The notes under the pieces: model-generated
Database searches by the model: none
What the model was told of the DNA's origin: nothing
What the model saw: the letters and a program-made list of their open reading frames with translations, nothing else
Assembly: GCF_020921035.1 (NCBI RefSeq)
Contig: NC_063156.1
Coordinates: forward strand, 22,492,283 to 22,556,282
Direction: 5' to 3'
Length of the DNA: 64,000 nucleotides
From: Rhodamnia argentea
Lineage: Eukaryota; Streptophyta; Magnoliopsida; Myrtales; Myrtaceae
Part shown: piece by piece, positions 24,695 through 36,481 of the stretch
Numbering within the stretch: the first letter of the stretch is position 1
How the letters are laid out: every line of letters starts with the position of its first letter
Position numbers and translations under genes: made by a program

Positions 24695-25450
24695 AGAATC
24701 AAAGAAACCCTAAAAGATTGACAAAAAAAAAAACCCAAAAGAGAACTTGAAGACAAAGGAAGAGGTAGCGACCAAAAAAAAAAAACCCAGTAAATCGACC
24801 AAAAAAATTGCTCCTTTTATCCATGGATGAGTCGTTCGCAGCCTGAACTGACGTTGACGACTGTCGGTGGCGATGGCGAGGGAAGAGGTGGTTGGCTAGT
24901 TGTGGATGAAAGAGTCGAAGAAAAATAAAAGATTGACAACAAAAAAACCCAAAAGAGAACTGCAAGACAAAGGAAGAGGTAGCGATCAAAAAATAAATAA
25001 ATAAACCTAGTAGATCGACCAAAAAAATTGCTCCTTTTATCCATGGCTGAGTCATTCGCAACCTGGTGGCAAAGATGACGGAGGAGGTGGCGACTGGACG
25101 CAGCCTGAACTGATGCCGACGACTGCCGGTGGCGATGGCGAGGGGAGTGGTGGTTGGCTAGTTGTGGAATGAAAGAGTCAAAGAAAAATAAAAGATTGAC
25201 ATCAAAAAAACCCAAACGAGAATTGGAAGACAAAGGAAGAGGTAGCGACCAAAAAAAATAAATAAATAAACCCACTAGATCAACCAAAAAAATTGCTCCA
25301 TTTATCCATGGCTGAGTCGTTCGCAACCTAGTAGCAAAGACGACTGAGGAGGTGGCGACTGGACATAGCCTGAATTGATGCCGACGACTGTCGGTGGCAA
25401 TGGCGAAGGGAGTGGTGGTTGGCTAGTTGTGGATGAGAGAGTCGAAGAAA
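24695..25450. repeat. Triplicated 220-264 bp tandem repeat
   Basis: The anchor 'aaaaaaattgctcc' starts at about 24801, 25021 and 25285, so the spacing is about 220 then 264 bases; the difference is a roughly 44-base block (ggtggcaaagatgacggag...) missing from the first unit. Units also share 'aagattgacaaaaaaaa', 'gacaaaggaagaggtagcga' and 'gtggttggctagttgtggat'. The minus strand stays open across more than one unit, giving a repetitive hydrophobic peptide, which I regard as a by-product of the repeat and not a protein gene. Confidence 0.8.
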
Positions 25451-27045
25451 AATGAAATGTTTTTACTGTTTATTTCACATTAGTTTGCCATTGTGGCATT
25501 CTATAAACGTGTCAAGTTTTAATTGGCTATGAGGAAAAAAATTTGCCTGCCACGTTAGCGAATGATGTGGTAATTACAAACAAATATTTTCTTGAGGGAC
25601 ATCATTTTCGATTGATTGCAACCATGAACCAAAATTGGCAAAAGTAATATGAACAAAAATAAAGAGAAAAATAGAAAAAGAAGGTGCGGTAGCAGTCGTA
25701 CTTGACTGATTGATGGGCATTTGGGCCTTCCACCCACCCACCCAATACAAGCAAAGATAGATGCTCTATGTCTCCACCGTCCTTTTCTTTTCCTTTTTTC
25801 TTCTTCTTCGTAATCTCTTTATAGATACTAACATGTCGACCCCAATTTTGCTCTAGACAAGAAATAATAACAAATGAGAGAATCATATTGATGGAGCACG
25901 AATTCACTTTGCCCCCATCAATTTAATTTTAGGTGTATGAGAAAGAAAATGAAAAGGCAAAAGAAGAAGAGGACCCCCTCCCTCCCTCTCTCTTTCTATC
26001 TCTGATTTATATTTTGAAAAGGTTAGGACCCATTGAATTGGTCCTTTCTTGTCAATATGTTGAAGATTGAATGGGATATTCCTTTTGCTTTGATATGAAT
26101 CATGAATGACCTATCACACACCCAAACAAAATAAAGAAAAAGAGCAGTAGGAATCATAGATGATTGAATCTCCTAAATCACCTCCAACCCATTTTAATTT
26201 CTTGACTTGTGGCTACCTTTTCAATAGGGAGTTTTCGGACATGCCATTTGAATAATTCAGTCGATACCCATCGAGTAAAGACAACACACCCACTCGAGAG
26301 ATGTTTTCTAAATGCTCCAATTCCTTCGATGTGCATATTCTCAAGCACCACTAGAGGGGAAATAAGCTATCAAATGGTTTTGACGAAAGTTCGAAAAAAA
26401 AAATGCATAGACTATTAGCCAATGAGAAATGATCAATATATTCCATGGAGCATCACTTTCATTGTCAAAGAATGATTACTAGCAAATCTAAATCATGAGA
26501 AACCCCCGGTTATAGCGCTCGCAATTCCTCAAAAATAATGCATCGCATTCACATTCTCTACGTGAAGTGGACCTCTATATCCAAACAAAAAATGTAGGTC
26601 TCACCTAAAAGATGAATCCCATGTGTGTGTGAGTCCAAGTCGGCTATCCAAACCCTTTAGCCTGCGTAAAGATTGATTCAACCTCCTTTTCATCTGGTCA
26701 CCTAACATGCACCGATTCGACCCAGCTTGCATAAGATGGCGGTGATGGGTGGGCGTTGGCGAACTCTCTTTGGACATAACCATAAGAATAAGAATACCAT
26801 ACTCGTAGTAGTCGGAATGTTTTATCTGGGTCACAACAACTACTGCTCATTTTGAGCGAATCTGTGGCCGCCCCATTGGGTTGGAGGAAAACCGAAGTGA
26901 TCCCTACACCTCGCCCGTTGACTAAATCAAACTTTGAACATCGAATCTTTAACATATCTACATGAAAGAGAGAGCCTTTGATAGATCATCAACGCACAGC
27001 CTACTTCTTTCCACGCTCTTCAACAAGTCAAATAAAATATCAAAA

Positions 27046-27085
<40 letters not shown>

Positions 27086-28748
27086 TAAGGAGAGAGACCC
27101 AATCCCATAAGGTTTAACTTGGCACCATAGGGAGCGCATGTTTTGGGTACGGTTGGTGAGTAGCAAAAGGTCTCGTCCTAATCACTTCACTTGCGCTGCC
27201 CAAATCACAATCACTCATTAGATTAAATCTTGCACGTCCTTTGTCATTGTTGTCATATCCTTTCAAAGCGGTAGTTGAAGTGGCTTTCATTATGTGCAAT
27301 ATGCACTTTTGACGGGCAATTAAGTTTGATCATTATCTTTCTTTCATGCTGATAGAATATTTAGTTATTAAAACATGCATTCGTTTAATAGTTTAAGCTT
27401 TTAGAACATTTGGTAATGATCCTGCAAAATATCATATCCTATTAGAGTTTTCAATTTTAAGAACAATTGAAAGTGGTTTCACAGAATCTCACACATACGA
27501 AAAAATGATATTAATCCATGTAAAATAGTTAACAGTGATTTCACATAATCTCACGCATGTGAAAGATGATATTAATCCGTGCACTCAAGGCTCTCTCCTG
27601 CCCATGTAGAATGTATGCTTTATTTGTCTCTTAAGAAAAACTTAATACCGCCCTTTTGATCTTTCCTAAATGAATCATTTGCCCTTTGACAAGAACTCTT
27701 CTACAATATTGTACATTAGATGATGCATTATATTGTCAATGAATATTTAGATAAGTGAGTTATATTGAGCACTTATTAGAGTTTATCGCATCGTATGGTA
27801 AAGCGCCTTTTCATAAGAAATTTTTTAATATACTTTTGATTTTTCTCTAGTTAATTTCGTATGATTGTCAACTCAATTCATAATGAAATATCGGAGCCTA
27901 CCTAATAATGATTACGAAAATATGATCTTCCATGCTTCCAAAGACTAACAACAGATTCCACAAAATCTTTGGCCTAATTCGGACACGGGATAAGTGCTAA
28001 ATGGAGTGTCCCATTGTTTATGTGGTAAGACATGCCTGCTTAATGTTTTCTCCTTTGACAATGCCCCAATTATTGCTCAAAGAAACTTTCATTGATTTGA
28101 CTATTGCCAACAGGATGGGATAAAAATAATGCCCCTTGGAAATCACGCTTTGAAGGAAGAAGTAAGGGGGAAAAACGAGTTTTTTCTTTATTTTAAAATG
28201 AGGCCGAAGGAAATTTTACAAAAATCGCTATAATTTAAGTGATCACATCAATATTGACATGTGGACTCATTGAGATTTTGACACCCACTCGTGTATGCGT
28301 CCCTCCTACTATGTGTTCACGAGCTCAAAAAACATAAAAGTACTTGAAAAAATCTGGTGAAATGCTTGTTTCTGATCCTTCCCTTGCTTTGTAAGTTAAA
28401 TTAAACAATCCATGGGCTAATCCAGTAGACAGCTAATTAGCTAAGCTTGATATATATAGAGAGATGTCGAAGATGATCTTCTCATGAAAAACCTGGAAAC
28501 ATTAGCTTGGCATAAATGTTCTTGGAGGAGAGTCCAATGGACGGATTGATGCAGCTCGAATTTACTTAGGGCAAGAATAGATAGGCCTCTGAAACCCTAA
28601 ATGAGACCATCTCAAGGATTATTTCTATGAAGCTCTTGGTTAGTTTGGTTAATCAAGTTAACCTTTTGGCAAGGGAATGAATAGGGAAGTTCTTATGCTT
28701 CAGCACTGGACCAACCATGATTGCCAGAAAACGAAAACAAGCAACGGA
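25451..28748. other. Intergenic, no gene seen
   Basis: AT-rich, with a GA microsatellite at 27049-27080. Two near-copies of 'tttcacagaatctcacacat' / 'tttcacataatctcacgcat' lie about 65 bases apart at 27477 and 27540. No coding region or RNA gene is recognised. Confidence 0.5.
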
Positions 28749-28757
28749 ACAAATGGT
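28749..28757. repeat. Left 9-bp target duplication of MITE
   Basis: ACAAATGGT, matching ACAAATGTT at 29351-29359 in 8 of 9 bases. Confidence 0.7.
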
Positions 28758-29350
28758 GGAAAAATTACCTAAAAAGTCTTAAATTTATTGTATTTGTACC
28801 AATTCAGTCCTAAACCTTTCAATTTGTCTAATTTTGTCATAAAAATTTTGACAATTTGCTGACGTAGCTCGTTCAATCAATCACATGCATGTCCAACATG
28901 GCACATCCAATGCTAATACGGAAAATTTTTAATTTTTTTAAATGCTTTTCTTCTTTAATTGTCCTGCTGGCTTTCGTCGAGGCCTAGCAACCCCTACTGA
29001 CCGTTGAGTGATGCAGCAAGGGATTGTCAGCGGCTGGTGAGGGTCATGGCCCTCAACCCACTTGCTTGTGGCTGGCGACTACCTACTGGTCCTGGACAAT
29101 AAAAAAAGAAAAAAAGAGGGAAATTTAATAAAAATAAAAAAAAAGAATATAAAATTAAACATTCCAAACAAAATTTAACATCAGCATCATCTGCACCACG
29201 TATGACCATCAACGTCATCAATTTTCTGCCAAAATCAGTCGGATGGACTAAATTGGTAAAAGTTGAATGTTAGGACTAAATTGTCTAAATTAAAAAGTTT
29301 AGAACTGAATTGGCACAAATATAACAGGTTTAGGAATTTCTTGGTTCCCA
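28758..29350. mobile_element. Mutator-type MITE, 593 bp
   Basis: The left end GGAAAAATTACCTAAAAAGTC and the right end (inward: TGGGAACCAAGAAATTCC) are inverted, followed on both sides by 'taaatttattgta...ttcagtcctaaacc' and its complement. The middle (28970-29100) is the GC-rich core shared with the other copies. The flanks match at 8 of 9 bases. Non-coding; a member of the family whose large relative lies at 35301-42205. Confidence 0.75.
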
Positions 29351-29359
29351 ACAAATGTT
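29351..29359. repeat. Right 9-bp target duplication of MITE
   Basis: ACAAATGTT, one mismatch from 28749-28757. Confidence 0.7.
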
Positions 29360-30888
29360 GCCAAAACCATATCATAGGTAGCATGAGGAAATTTCGCATT
29401 ACCATTAAAAGCAATTTTCCAAAGTATACACATTCGACCATTTTAAGATGCTTTTGGTTTAACCGACGTGGCAAGTTTGGTTTGGCTGCAAAAGAACATC
29501 ATTCTACCAAAAAAAGGGGAAAACAAAGCCCTAGGATGTGGATGTCTGCAATTGGAAAAGCCAACAGCATTTTTCATTCGAATGTTATGGTCAAACCTAC
29601 TCATGTCCAACAGATACCCAAATGTTTCCAGTGGATGACATATGAACCATCTGCTGTGTCGACAAGAAGGAAAAGTTAATTTGATGGTTTGATGCTTTTT
29701 CTAACCCCAAGAGAAGGGCATCTCTCCCGACCGCGGCGATGAATGAACCCGAACAGTAAGAAAGAAACAGAAAGATTAACAAATCAGCAAATGCTTAACT
29801 GGTTCAGTCCTGTTTACTTATTAATCAGATGCGGTCACCAATGCCTGAGCACCGTTTTCGCTTTCTCTTCATCAAGGTTTCCAGCTCAAGATCCATGCAA
29901 TTTGCATATCCGTCATTTTGGGGAATGGAATCTCAGTCCGATGCAATTAGATCGCGTCCGTGTATTACCAAGATTAGTCCAACGGAAAAATTCGAGTATC
30001 GCATCATCCAGTGAAAGAACAAACCTCACTCGTTGCTTAGTCCTCCAACTTCCTGAATCATGACAAAAAATCAGTCCTCCCTTTTCTCTGTTGTCAATGA
30101 ATCTCGAGTCCTCCACCCAGGCCTCGAGTTCCGGAAAAGGCTGAATCGATTTTCTAAAACCATCTGGACCCAACAGGAGCCTGGAAGAGTATGTCCAACG
30201 TTTGGCATGTAGTCATTGTATGTTAGAATAATTCTCGAGTAAAGTTTTCTGGAACTAGAAGTTGCTGCAGGATTGGTTTTCTTTTTAGGCTCCATTCATG
30301 GTGGATGATGCTTTCTCTTTCTTTTGCCACATAATTATTCGAATCTTAGGTGGGCATAGAGACAGGGTTTGTTGTCACAGTACCGATAAGGGCCACATCA
30401 ACGGCCTTTTTGGTGTCAATTTGGACCCACAACCCCCATTTTCAAATGAGAACCCCAGCTACTCTTCCCTTGCTCGTTCTTTGACTAATAATGAGCCCTC
30501 TTAGCTTCTGGAAAAGAGCAAAGCATGATCTTAAATTGACGCATTGTTATTCAAATTCACTTATGAAAGACAATCGATACTGTGTTGATCAACTCAAAGA
30601 TTAATCCTCCACTTAACTTCAGCTCACAGGTTTTCCCACAGTAATCTCCTCTACAAGCATCAGTCATATGTTGCAGACTCCACAGCGAACAATGGAAACG
30701 TATGTTTTTTTCTTTCTTTATGCGAAAGTGGTACCTAATTCCTTGTTTTATTATAGCAAAAATAACTCAAAGGTCCACCGGAAGTGACTTGGCCTGTCGT
30801 GATTCGTTGACAAAAGGCAGTGAGACTACATGAGTTTTCTTCTCTTTTGCCTCTGGAAAAGAAATTTATTTGCCTTTAGAACAAGGAC

Positions 30889-30892
<4 letters not shown>
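29360..30892. other. Intergenic, no firm gene
   Basis: Between about 29.8 and 30.3 kb base composition is less AT-rich and both strands have open frames of 60-106 codons, for example one on the minus strand starting MEPKKKTNPA at 30295. None shows a domain I recognise, so no gene is called. The rest leads into the MIF promoter. Confidence 0.4.

Positions 30893-30920
<28 letters not shown>
30893..30920. repeat. (AG)n microsatellite in MIF promoter
   Basis: About 14 AG units, ending 50 bases before the TATA box of the MIF gene. GAGA-type tracts bind BASIC PENTACYSTEINE factors in plants; a regulatory role here is inference. Confidence 0.8.
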
Positions 30921-30923
<3 letters not shown>

Positions 30924-30969
30924 ATCTTTGCCTTTTCTACATGCCTAGCAATATGGCTCTCAAATCTCA

Positions 30970-30979
30970 TATATATATA
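30970..30979 (+). promoter_or_regulatory. TATA box of the MIF gene
   Basis: TATATATATA, 270 bases before the start codon at 31249. This implies a leader of about 240 bases. Confidence 0.6.
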
Positions 30980-30984
30980 CAAGC

Positions 30985-30999
30985 TAGGGTTAGGGTTAG
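30985..30999 (+). promoter_or_regulatory. Double telo-box near MIF transcription start
   Basis: TAGGGTTAGGGTTAG, two overlapping AGGGTT units directly after the TATA box. Telo-boxes are known near plant transcription starts and are read by TRB proteins and Polycomb recruiters. The function here is inferred from position only. Confidence 0.55.
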
Positions 31000-31248
31000 A
31001 TAGGCATCAACTACCCACAAAGCTGCTTATAGCTCTTGCTCTTCTTATTTCCAACACCCCCCCCCTCACCATTTCTGCTCTCTCTTATCCATATGTAGTC
31101 AGCATCGTCCCAATCACGATCTTGATCTGGTTGAGCGCGGAACAGATTCACCGGAGAAGCAAGAAATTGATCATCTGAAAGAAAGAAGACAAAAACTAGG
31201 GTTTCTTGAAAAGAAAAGGAAAGAAAAGGACAGAGAGAAAAGAAAGTC

Positions 31249-31539
31249 ATGAAGAAAAGGCAAGTGGTGGTGAAGAGAGATGGGTCGACTAGGATTTGCG
31301 CGACGTCGTCGTCAGCGATCAGGAGCGTTCGATACGCGGAGTGCCAGAAGAATCATGCGGCCAGTATCGGAGGATACGCCGTGGATGGTTGCAGGGAGTT
31401 CATGGCCAGTGGCGAGGAAGGCACGAGCGATGCCCTCACCTGTGCTGCTTGTGGATGCCACCGGAACTTCCACAGAAGAGAAGTCGAGACCGAGGTCGTC
31501 TGTGAGTACTCGCCGCCCCCTAATTCTAGTAACCGATAG
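31249..31539 (+). CDS. Mini zinc finger protein (MIF, ZF-HD dimerisation domain)
   Basis: Intronless gene for 96 residues starting [12 protein letters not shown]. The ZF-HD zinc-finger domain fills about residues 27-83: [42 protein letters not shown] and [12 protein letters not shown], with all expected cysteines and histidines. There is no homeodomain, and the length fits the MIF1-3 group (about 90-100 residues). MIF proteins dimerise with ZF-HD homeodomain factors and hold them out of action; in Arabidopsis and tomato they influence hormone response and floral meristem termination. Start chosen as the first ATG, well placed behind a purine-rich leader. Promoter features are a GA tract, a TATA box and a telo-box. 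Which of MIF1-3 it matches cannot be fixed by eye. Confidence 0.95.
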   Translation: MKKRQVVVKRDGSTRICATSSSAIRSVRYAECQKNHAASIGGYAVDGCREFMASGEEGTSDALTCAACGCHRNFHRREVETEVVCEYSPPPNSSNR

Positions 31540-34381
31540 TTGAATTGAAAAGGCTTGTGTGCTTATATTTACACGACACCACACTCACAGCATGTAAAAC
31601 ATTGCGTTCCTGATTTTAGTTTCATGAATTTGTGACATGGAGGTACTCTTAGATTAAGGTTGTAAGATCATCTCTGGATGAAGTTGGCGATGCTCTCTGT
31701 AACAGAAACGCCGAGCATCTACTTTAACCACAAAATGTCCAATTATTGATGATGAGGTGTCTTCACGTGTTCTTCTTGATACATTATCGGGAATTGTCCG
31801 TAGTTAGCGATTCGATTAGAAGTAAGCTTCTTGTGGAAATGAACTTCATATTCACATGAAAGAATTTCCATATGAATTCGATAAACGGCAAGCGTGTGTA
31901 CATAAGTCGAGAAGCCGAAAGTAAAGGGGAATAAGTATGTGGCATTTCCAATTGGGATGACAGCAAGTTCTTCAATCTATTGGCCTTGGTTACAAGTGGT
32001 TAAATTCTTCTTGTGAGCAAATTTAATAGCCATCTATATCTAATTCTTCTCCGGATTTTCTCACTATTGTTCGACCAATGAATCAATAGTGGGAAAATTA
32101 CCTGTATTAGGGTATTAGCTAACTGATACAATAGCTATGTTTTAATGGATTCTTTGCTGTGTATGTGTAATAGAACCGCCGTAAAATCTCCGGCAGGCAT
32201 TGTGCAATCAAGGTCTCTTTTAATTTGTAGATGTTTGTGTTTCTCCTTGAACATATTTCAAGGACCTTCCTGTTGCTAATCAACTTCTGTTTTTTCCCCC
32301 GTCCCAACTTCCACCAAGGACTTCCACCAAAAGATGAACTTGCTTCACTATCAGACAAACCTTTTAGACAACCAAACAGAGTTGGATGTTATCTCAATGG
32401 AAAAAGATAGATTATCTTGGTATACAATCATATGATATGCTTGCAATATCATATATTCATCAGTGGCCCACATCCTATCATGTCATCTAAAATATTTTGA
32501 AACCCTCTTTTATTGGATTACCTTCAGTCGAAACAATCATATCCGAGACAAGAAACATATTGCAGATTCCAATTGTTGTAGACATTGACCCTCTTCTCAT
32601 TTAGTCAGTCGATTTGAATGTGAACATGCAGAGCAAACAGAAGCCGTCTTCGGCAGGGTTTGGCTTTGATGAATCAGTTGGAGTTCATAAGATTTTGTCG
32701 AGATCATTCCTTTTTCTGTTGTATCCTTTTGACCAAGGGATACTAAGCATTGTGTGTTAGAACTGCTCGACCAAAGAGTCATCGTCGATCCCTAACACTT
32801 AATCCATAATACTCGTTGCTCCTCTTTCGAACCGCTTTCCATTTGATGCATGGTAAGAAATCTACAAAGCACATGTAGTTATGGGGACTTAATTGAGTTG
32901 ATATTATACACGAGCAACTGTGCATGGGAAGCAAGCCTGCATGCTTGAGTACGTGCACGAGTATTTGCTGGGATTGATCTCCATCTATTCACAAACTTAT
33001 CTGCCATTGGAGTCTTTTAGTGGCAATTCTTTTTAGTGACATATAGAACCATTCATAGGTCTAGTACCCCCAGCTACCAGATGGAATTAGGAAACTAAAG
33101 TTGCAGAGACTGCCGTCTAAGTTGCAATCTACTAGCTCAATCTTATGATTCAAGTAAAGCTAGCGCGTTGCCATCGGTTTTATTACACCAATAAGTGAAA
33201 CGGCTTCAGATATGCACAATCAACAGCATGTCTATTCCGCAACATTGGGCTCAAGAACTGTGTCAAACTTACATACGTGCGGACAGCATCTTAATTACCA
33301 TTACTCGTTTTTCCCTTGTAGGAACGAAATGTAAAATGGTTTTGCAGCGCGACCTACATGTTCGTACTCAATCTTTCGATATGGACAAGTACGCACGTAA
33401 AAGGACTTCTCTCGCCTAGATCATTCGAGCTAGTGATGCTCATTCGGTGATGTTCAAGACGGTAGGAAAATAGAAATTCGCACGAAATGCCAAAACCAGA
33501 AGGCAAGATTTGATGTCCACATAGTACACACCATAAGTTGTCATCATCATCAACCCCTCCAATCATTCATGTTCTGCAATAAGTCTGAGGAGCGGAAGAC
33601 AGCGGCCACGAGAGGACGCATATGTTGTAAACCCAAAAGAGGAACATCGCGTGACTAAATGGTGTCGTTTCAATTTGACACCTCACCAAAATCTTATAAT
33701 CATTTCCTTCGCGACCCTCCAGCCCTTGGAAATTCCACAAGTTGGATTGGATCAACAGCACCCAACAATACATTCTCTTCCCATGCTTCATGGGCCAGGG
33801 CCGGCCCATGAATATGAGCAAATTCATCTTGTGACCTTCCTCGTGTGTTTTCCCTCGACCGTGCTGTGATTCTCAATGCTTGATCCTCTGGCCGGCTTGC
33901 GTTCGAGTTGCGTGCTGGGGGTTCGCGCGCCGGCTAACGGCATTGAACGAGGGGTCATTCTGCTGAGGCCGTGAAAATTTTGCCGACTCTATTCATTCAT
34001 GGTCACGTTGCTGCTTTTTACAGTGTAGGACGCAGTCGAAGACGGTGTCTGTTTCGATTACCCCGAAGCCGAAGGATGACTCACGCCATCCGACTCCACC
34101 AAGAGCTCAAACAGGGCCACCACAACATTTCCACATTCGAAGCAGTCAAAAAAGCTATTAGTACGCTCTTTGTGAATTCGTTTGCTCGGGCATTAGAAGG
34201 CGAGGACGTATGGGAGAGCGACATGTGGCTTCTTCCACAGCAGCCACGTGGCGTCGCCTCCGCAGCTTCCAAATTCCAGTTTCGGGGCCCTCCCTGGTCC
34301 AGGCGGGACCCAATCCATTTTGATTGGAGTCGGACCCAATGTTTGACTAGAAGTTCGGCCCATGTAACCCTCGAAATTTGT
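31540..34381. other. MIF 3' region and gene-free DNA
   Basis: 31540 to about 31800 is probably the MIF 3' untranslated region. On the minus strand, 32379-32119 is open for about 85 codons with a protein-like composition (FGCLKGLSDSEASSSFGG then a lysine/arginine-rich part), but it has no ATG start and no recognised domain, so at most it is a gene fragment. Nothing convincing is seen from 32.4 to 34.38 kb; the 150-codon plus-strand frame near 34.0-34.4 kb ends in a GA microsatellite and looks fortuitous. Confidence 0.45.
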
Positions 34382-34404
34382 GAGAGAGAGAGAGAGAGAG
34401 AGAG
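34382..34404. repeat. (GA)n microsatellite
   Basis: About 11-12 GA units. No gene start lies next to it. Confidence 0.8.
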
Positions 34405-34514
34405 GGGGAGGGAATCGTACTAGGGAACGTGTTTCGAGGGAAGGGAAGACCTGGTGGGACCCCTGCTGGGCCTCACGATTTCAAGCTGTATCTTAGATAG
34501 AGCACTGCTTTTAA

Positions 34515-35165
34515 ACTATCGAATATAAAAGGAAAAAAAATTAATACCACAAAAAATTTCAAATTAATACATTTATGATAAATTCATTCTAAACTGTTTT
34601 TTTTTACTACTAAAAATTACAAGCTGATACATCTTTGACAAATTTTTCCAAACTGGTACATTTGTGACAACCGTTAAATTTTATTCTCAAATTGCTGAGT
34701 TGGATGATATGTGGCAGTTATAAAAAAATACATGTTTGAGCGTTTTAACCCTCTTTTTATCATCAATGTATTAATTTGAGATTTTTTGTAGTATTAACTT
34801 AATTTAACGGAAATTAACGAAGGGTAAATTTTTCACATATGTACCAGTTCATGATTTTTAGTGGTAAAAAAATTAGTATTGTGGTAAATTTATCATAGAG
34901 TATCGGTTTAAGATTTTTTATGGTCGAAAAAATAGTTCGGGATAAATTTGTCATATGTGTACCAATTTAACATTTTTTGTGGTTAAAAAAAAAGTTTGGG
35001 GTAAATTTATCACATATGTCTTGTTTGAGATTTATTGTGGTAAAAAAATAAATTTGGGATAAATTTATCATATATGTATCGGTTTGATTTTTTTTTTTTT
35101 TTGTTAAAAAAGTAGTTTTGGATAAATTTATCACATATATACCAATTTGAGATATTGGTAGTATC
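34515..35165. repeat. AT-rich element with ~62-bp tandem units in inverted halves
   Basis: From about 34790 to 35165 a unit of roughly 60-64 bases is repeated five to six times with drift; its core is 'ataaatttatcacatatgt' followed by 'accaatttgagattttttgtggt'. The left part (34515-34690) carries the same phrases on the other strand ('accacaaaaaatttcaaattaatacat'). The whole is therefore an inverted-repeat element with tandem subterminal units, probably a MITE. Non-coding. Confidence 0.65.
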
Positions 35166-35194
35166 AACCCTTTAAACTATCAAATAAAAAATAA

Positions 35195-35300
35195 AAAGGG
35201 ACACAAATGATCATTGAATTTTAATTTAATATGCAATGTAGTCCCTAAATTCTTAATTTGTCAATGTGGTCTATCAAATTTAGACCAATGTGTAATGTGG
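35195..35300. repeat. Left part of an older repeat split by the Mutator-like element
   Basis: The phrases 'atgcaatgtagtccctaaatt' and 'caatgtggtctatcaaattt' match the family at 475-720. The sequence continues at 42206-42495 beyond the inserted element, where inverted phrases ('gcattgtatatttggcc') close it. This is the target into which the 6.9-kb element went. Confidence 0.6.
35292..35300. repeat. Left 9-bp target duplication of Mutator-like element
   Basis: GTAATGTGG, identical to 42206-42214. A run of five G at 35299-35303 against four C at 42202-42205 leaves a one-base ambiguity at the left boundary. Confidence 0.85.
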
Positions 35301-36235
35301 GGGAAAATTGTCAAAAAAGTCCTAAACCTATTACACTTTTGCCGATTTAGTCCTAAACCTTTTAATTTTGCCGATTCGATCCTAAACCTTTTCATATGTT
35401 GCCGATTTAGTCCTAAACCTTTTAATTTTACCAATTTAGTCCTAAACCTTTTTACTTTTTGCTAATTTAGTCTACCGATCAATTTAACTCCCGAAAAATC
35501 CTTACGTGGACTCCTAGTCGGCGCCGGACGTCCTACATGGCCGGTCCAGCGCCAACGTGGTTGCCGGCAAATAAAAATGACGACTTTTTCTTTTTTTTTT
35601 TTTTTTTTGTTCCAGGTCTCGTGTTTCATTTTCGGGCAAATTGCCCTAAAACCACAGCACCCAAAATCAGAATCCCACGTTTTGAAAATCAGAACAGAAC
35701 CCTAAATTGCTCACCACTCTCATCCGTCACTCATCGACGACGGACGACGGCCGTCGACGGCGGTCGGCCATTGGATGTGCGACCCCGCTTATCCCCTTCA
35801 CGAGACCCTAATCTGCTTCTCGAAGACGGACGACGGTTGACGACTCTGACGATGGGTGAAGGCCGACGATTCCGACGACGCTCGGGACGCAGCAAGGGAT
35901 TTTCGCAAGCGGCTCACGGTCGACGACTCTTTAGGACGAGGTTTGAAGTCTTGTCGTGTGGCCGAATTGATTAGAAACTTAGCGCCGCTTCTTGTTTCGG
36001 GAAAAACTGTTGGCTGGATGTCCATCATGGGACATGTCGTTGCTTGTGAGTATTTTGTGCTGTGTAGAGGAAGTAGTGCAGCTCCTACTTTGTCTATGCT
36101 TGGTCTAACATTTGCTTTTTTTTTGTGTGCCAAATTTGCAAAAGCTGGTGTCTTTTTCATCTCCGAGTGAAACTTGTGTCAGTTTTTTCTCTGTCCGTTC
36201 TAATTAGTCGTATACGCTATAGAGAGCTGCTATTG
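35301..36235. repeat. Left terminal inverted repeat of Mutator-like element
   Basis: About 935 bp, beginning GGGAAAATTGTCAAAAAAGT. It includes 'tttagtcctaaacctttt' phrases (35330-35480), a Pyrimidine/T run, a GC-rich part with repeated 'cgacgacgg' (35720-35930) and ends near 'gagagctgctattg'. It is the inverted counterpart of 41235-42205 with small indels. The inner part is well placed to drive the GRF gene that follows at 36482. Confidence 0.85.
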
Positions 36236-36481
36236 TTTGCTCAAGCATTGGCCTTGTGGAATGAGCTAAGTGCAGGAGTTTTGGATTACATCATCAATAC
36301 GGATTGTAGTAGCCTCTTCAGCGAAAAGTTGGTGTATTCTTAGTGGTTCAAATTAGGGTCTTGGGAGCAAGAGCTTTGGCGTAGTAGTGACCTTCCCCTT
36401 CCGCGACTTAAGATAGGTTAGTTTTGCTTATGCTTTAAACATTTTGAAGAATTGCAGGATATTCTTACTTTTTCCTTGAAG

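Noticed and set aside
24699-25326. Minus-strand open frames of 120 and 169 codons with repeated hydrophobic segments
   Set aside because: They follow the 220-264 bp tandem repeat unit by unit; the peptide repetition is caused by the DNA repeat, and there is no known domain.
29913-30295. Possible minus-strand gene starting MEPKKKTNPA
   Set aside because: Two overlapping frames with a weak splice possibility but no recognisable domain and no consistent exon structure.
33971-34423. 150-codon plus-strand frame
   Set aside because: No ATG at its start, no domain, and it runs into a GA microsatellite (RERERE tail).
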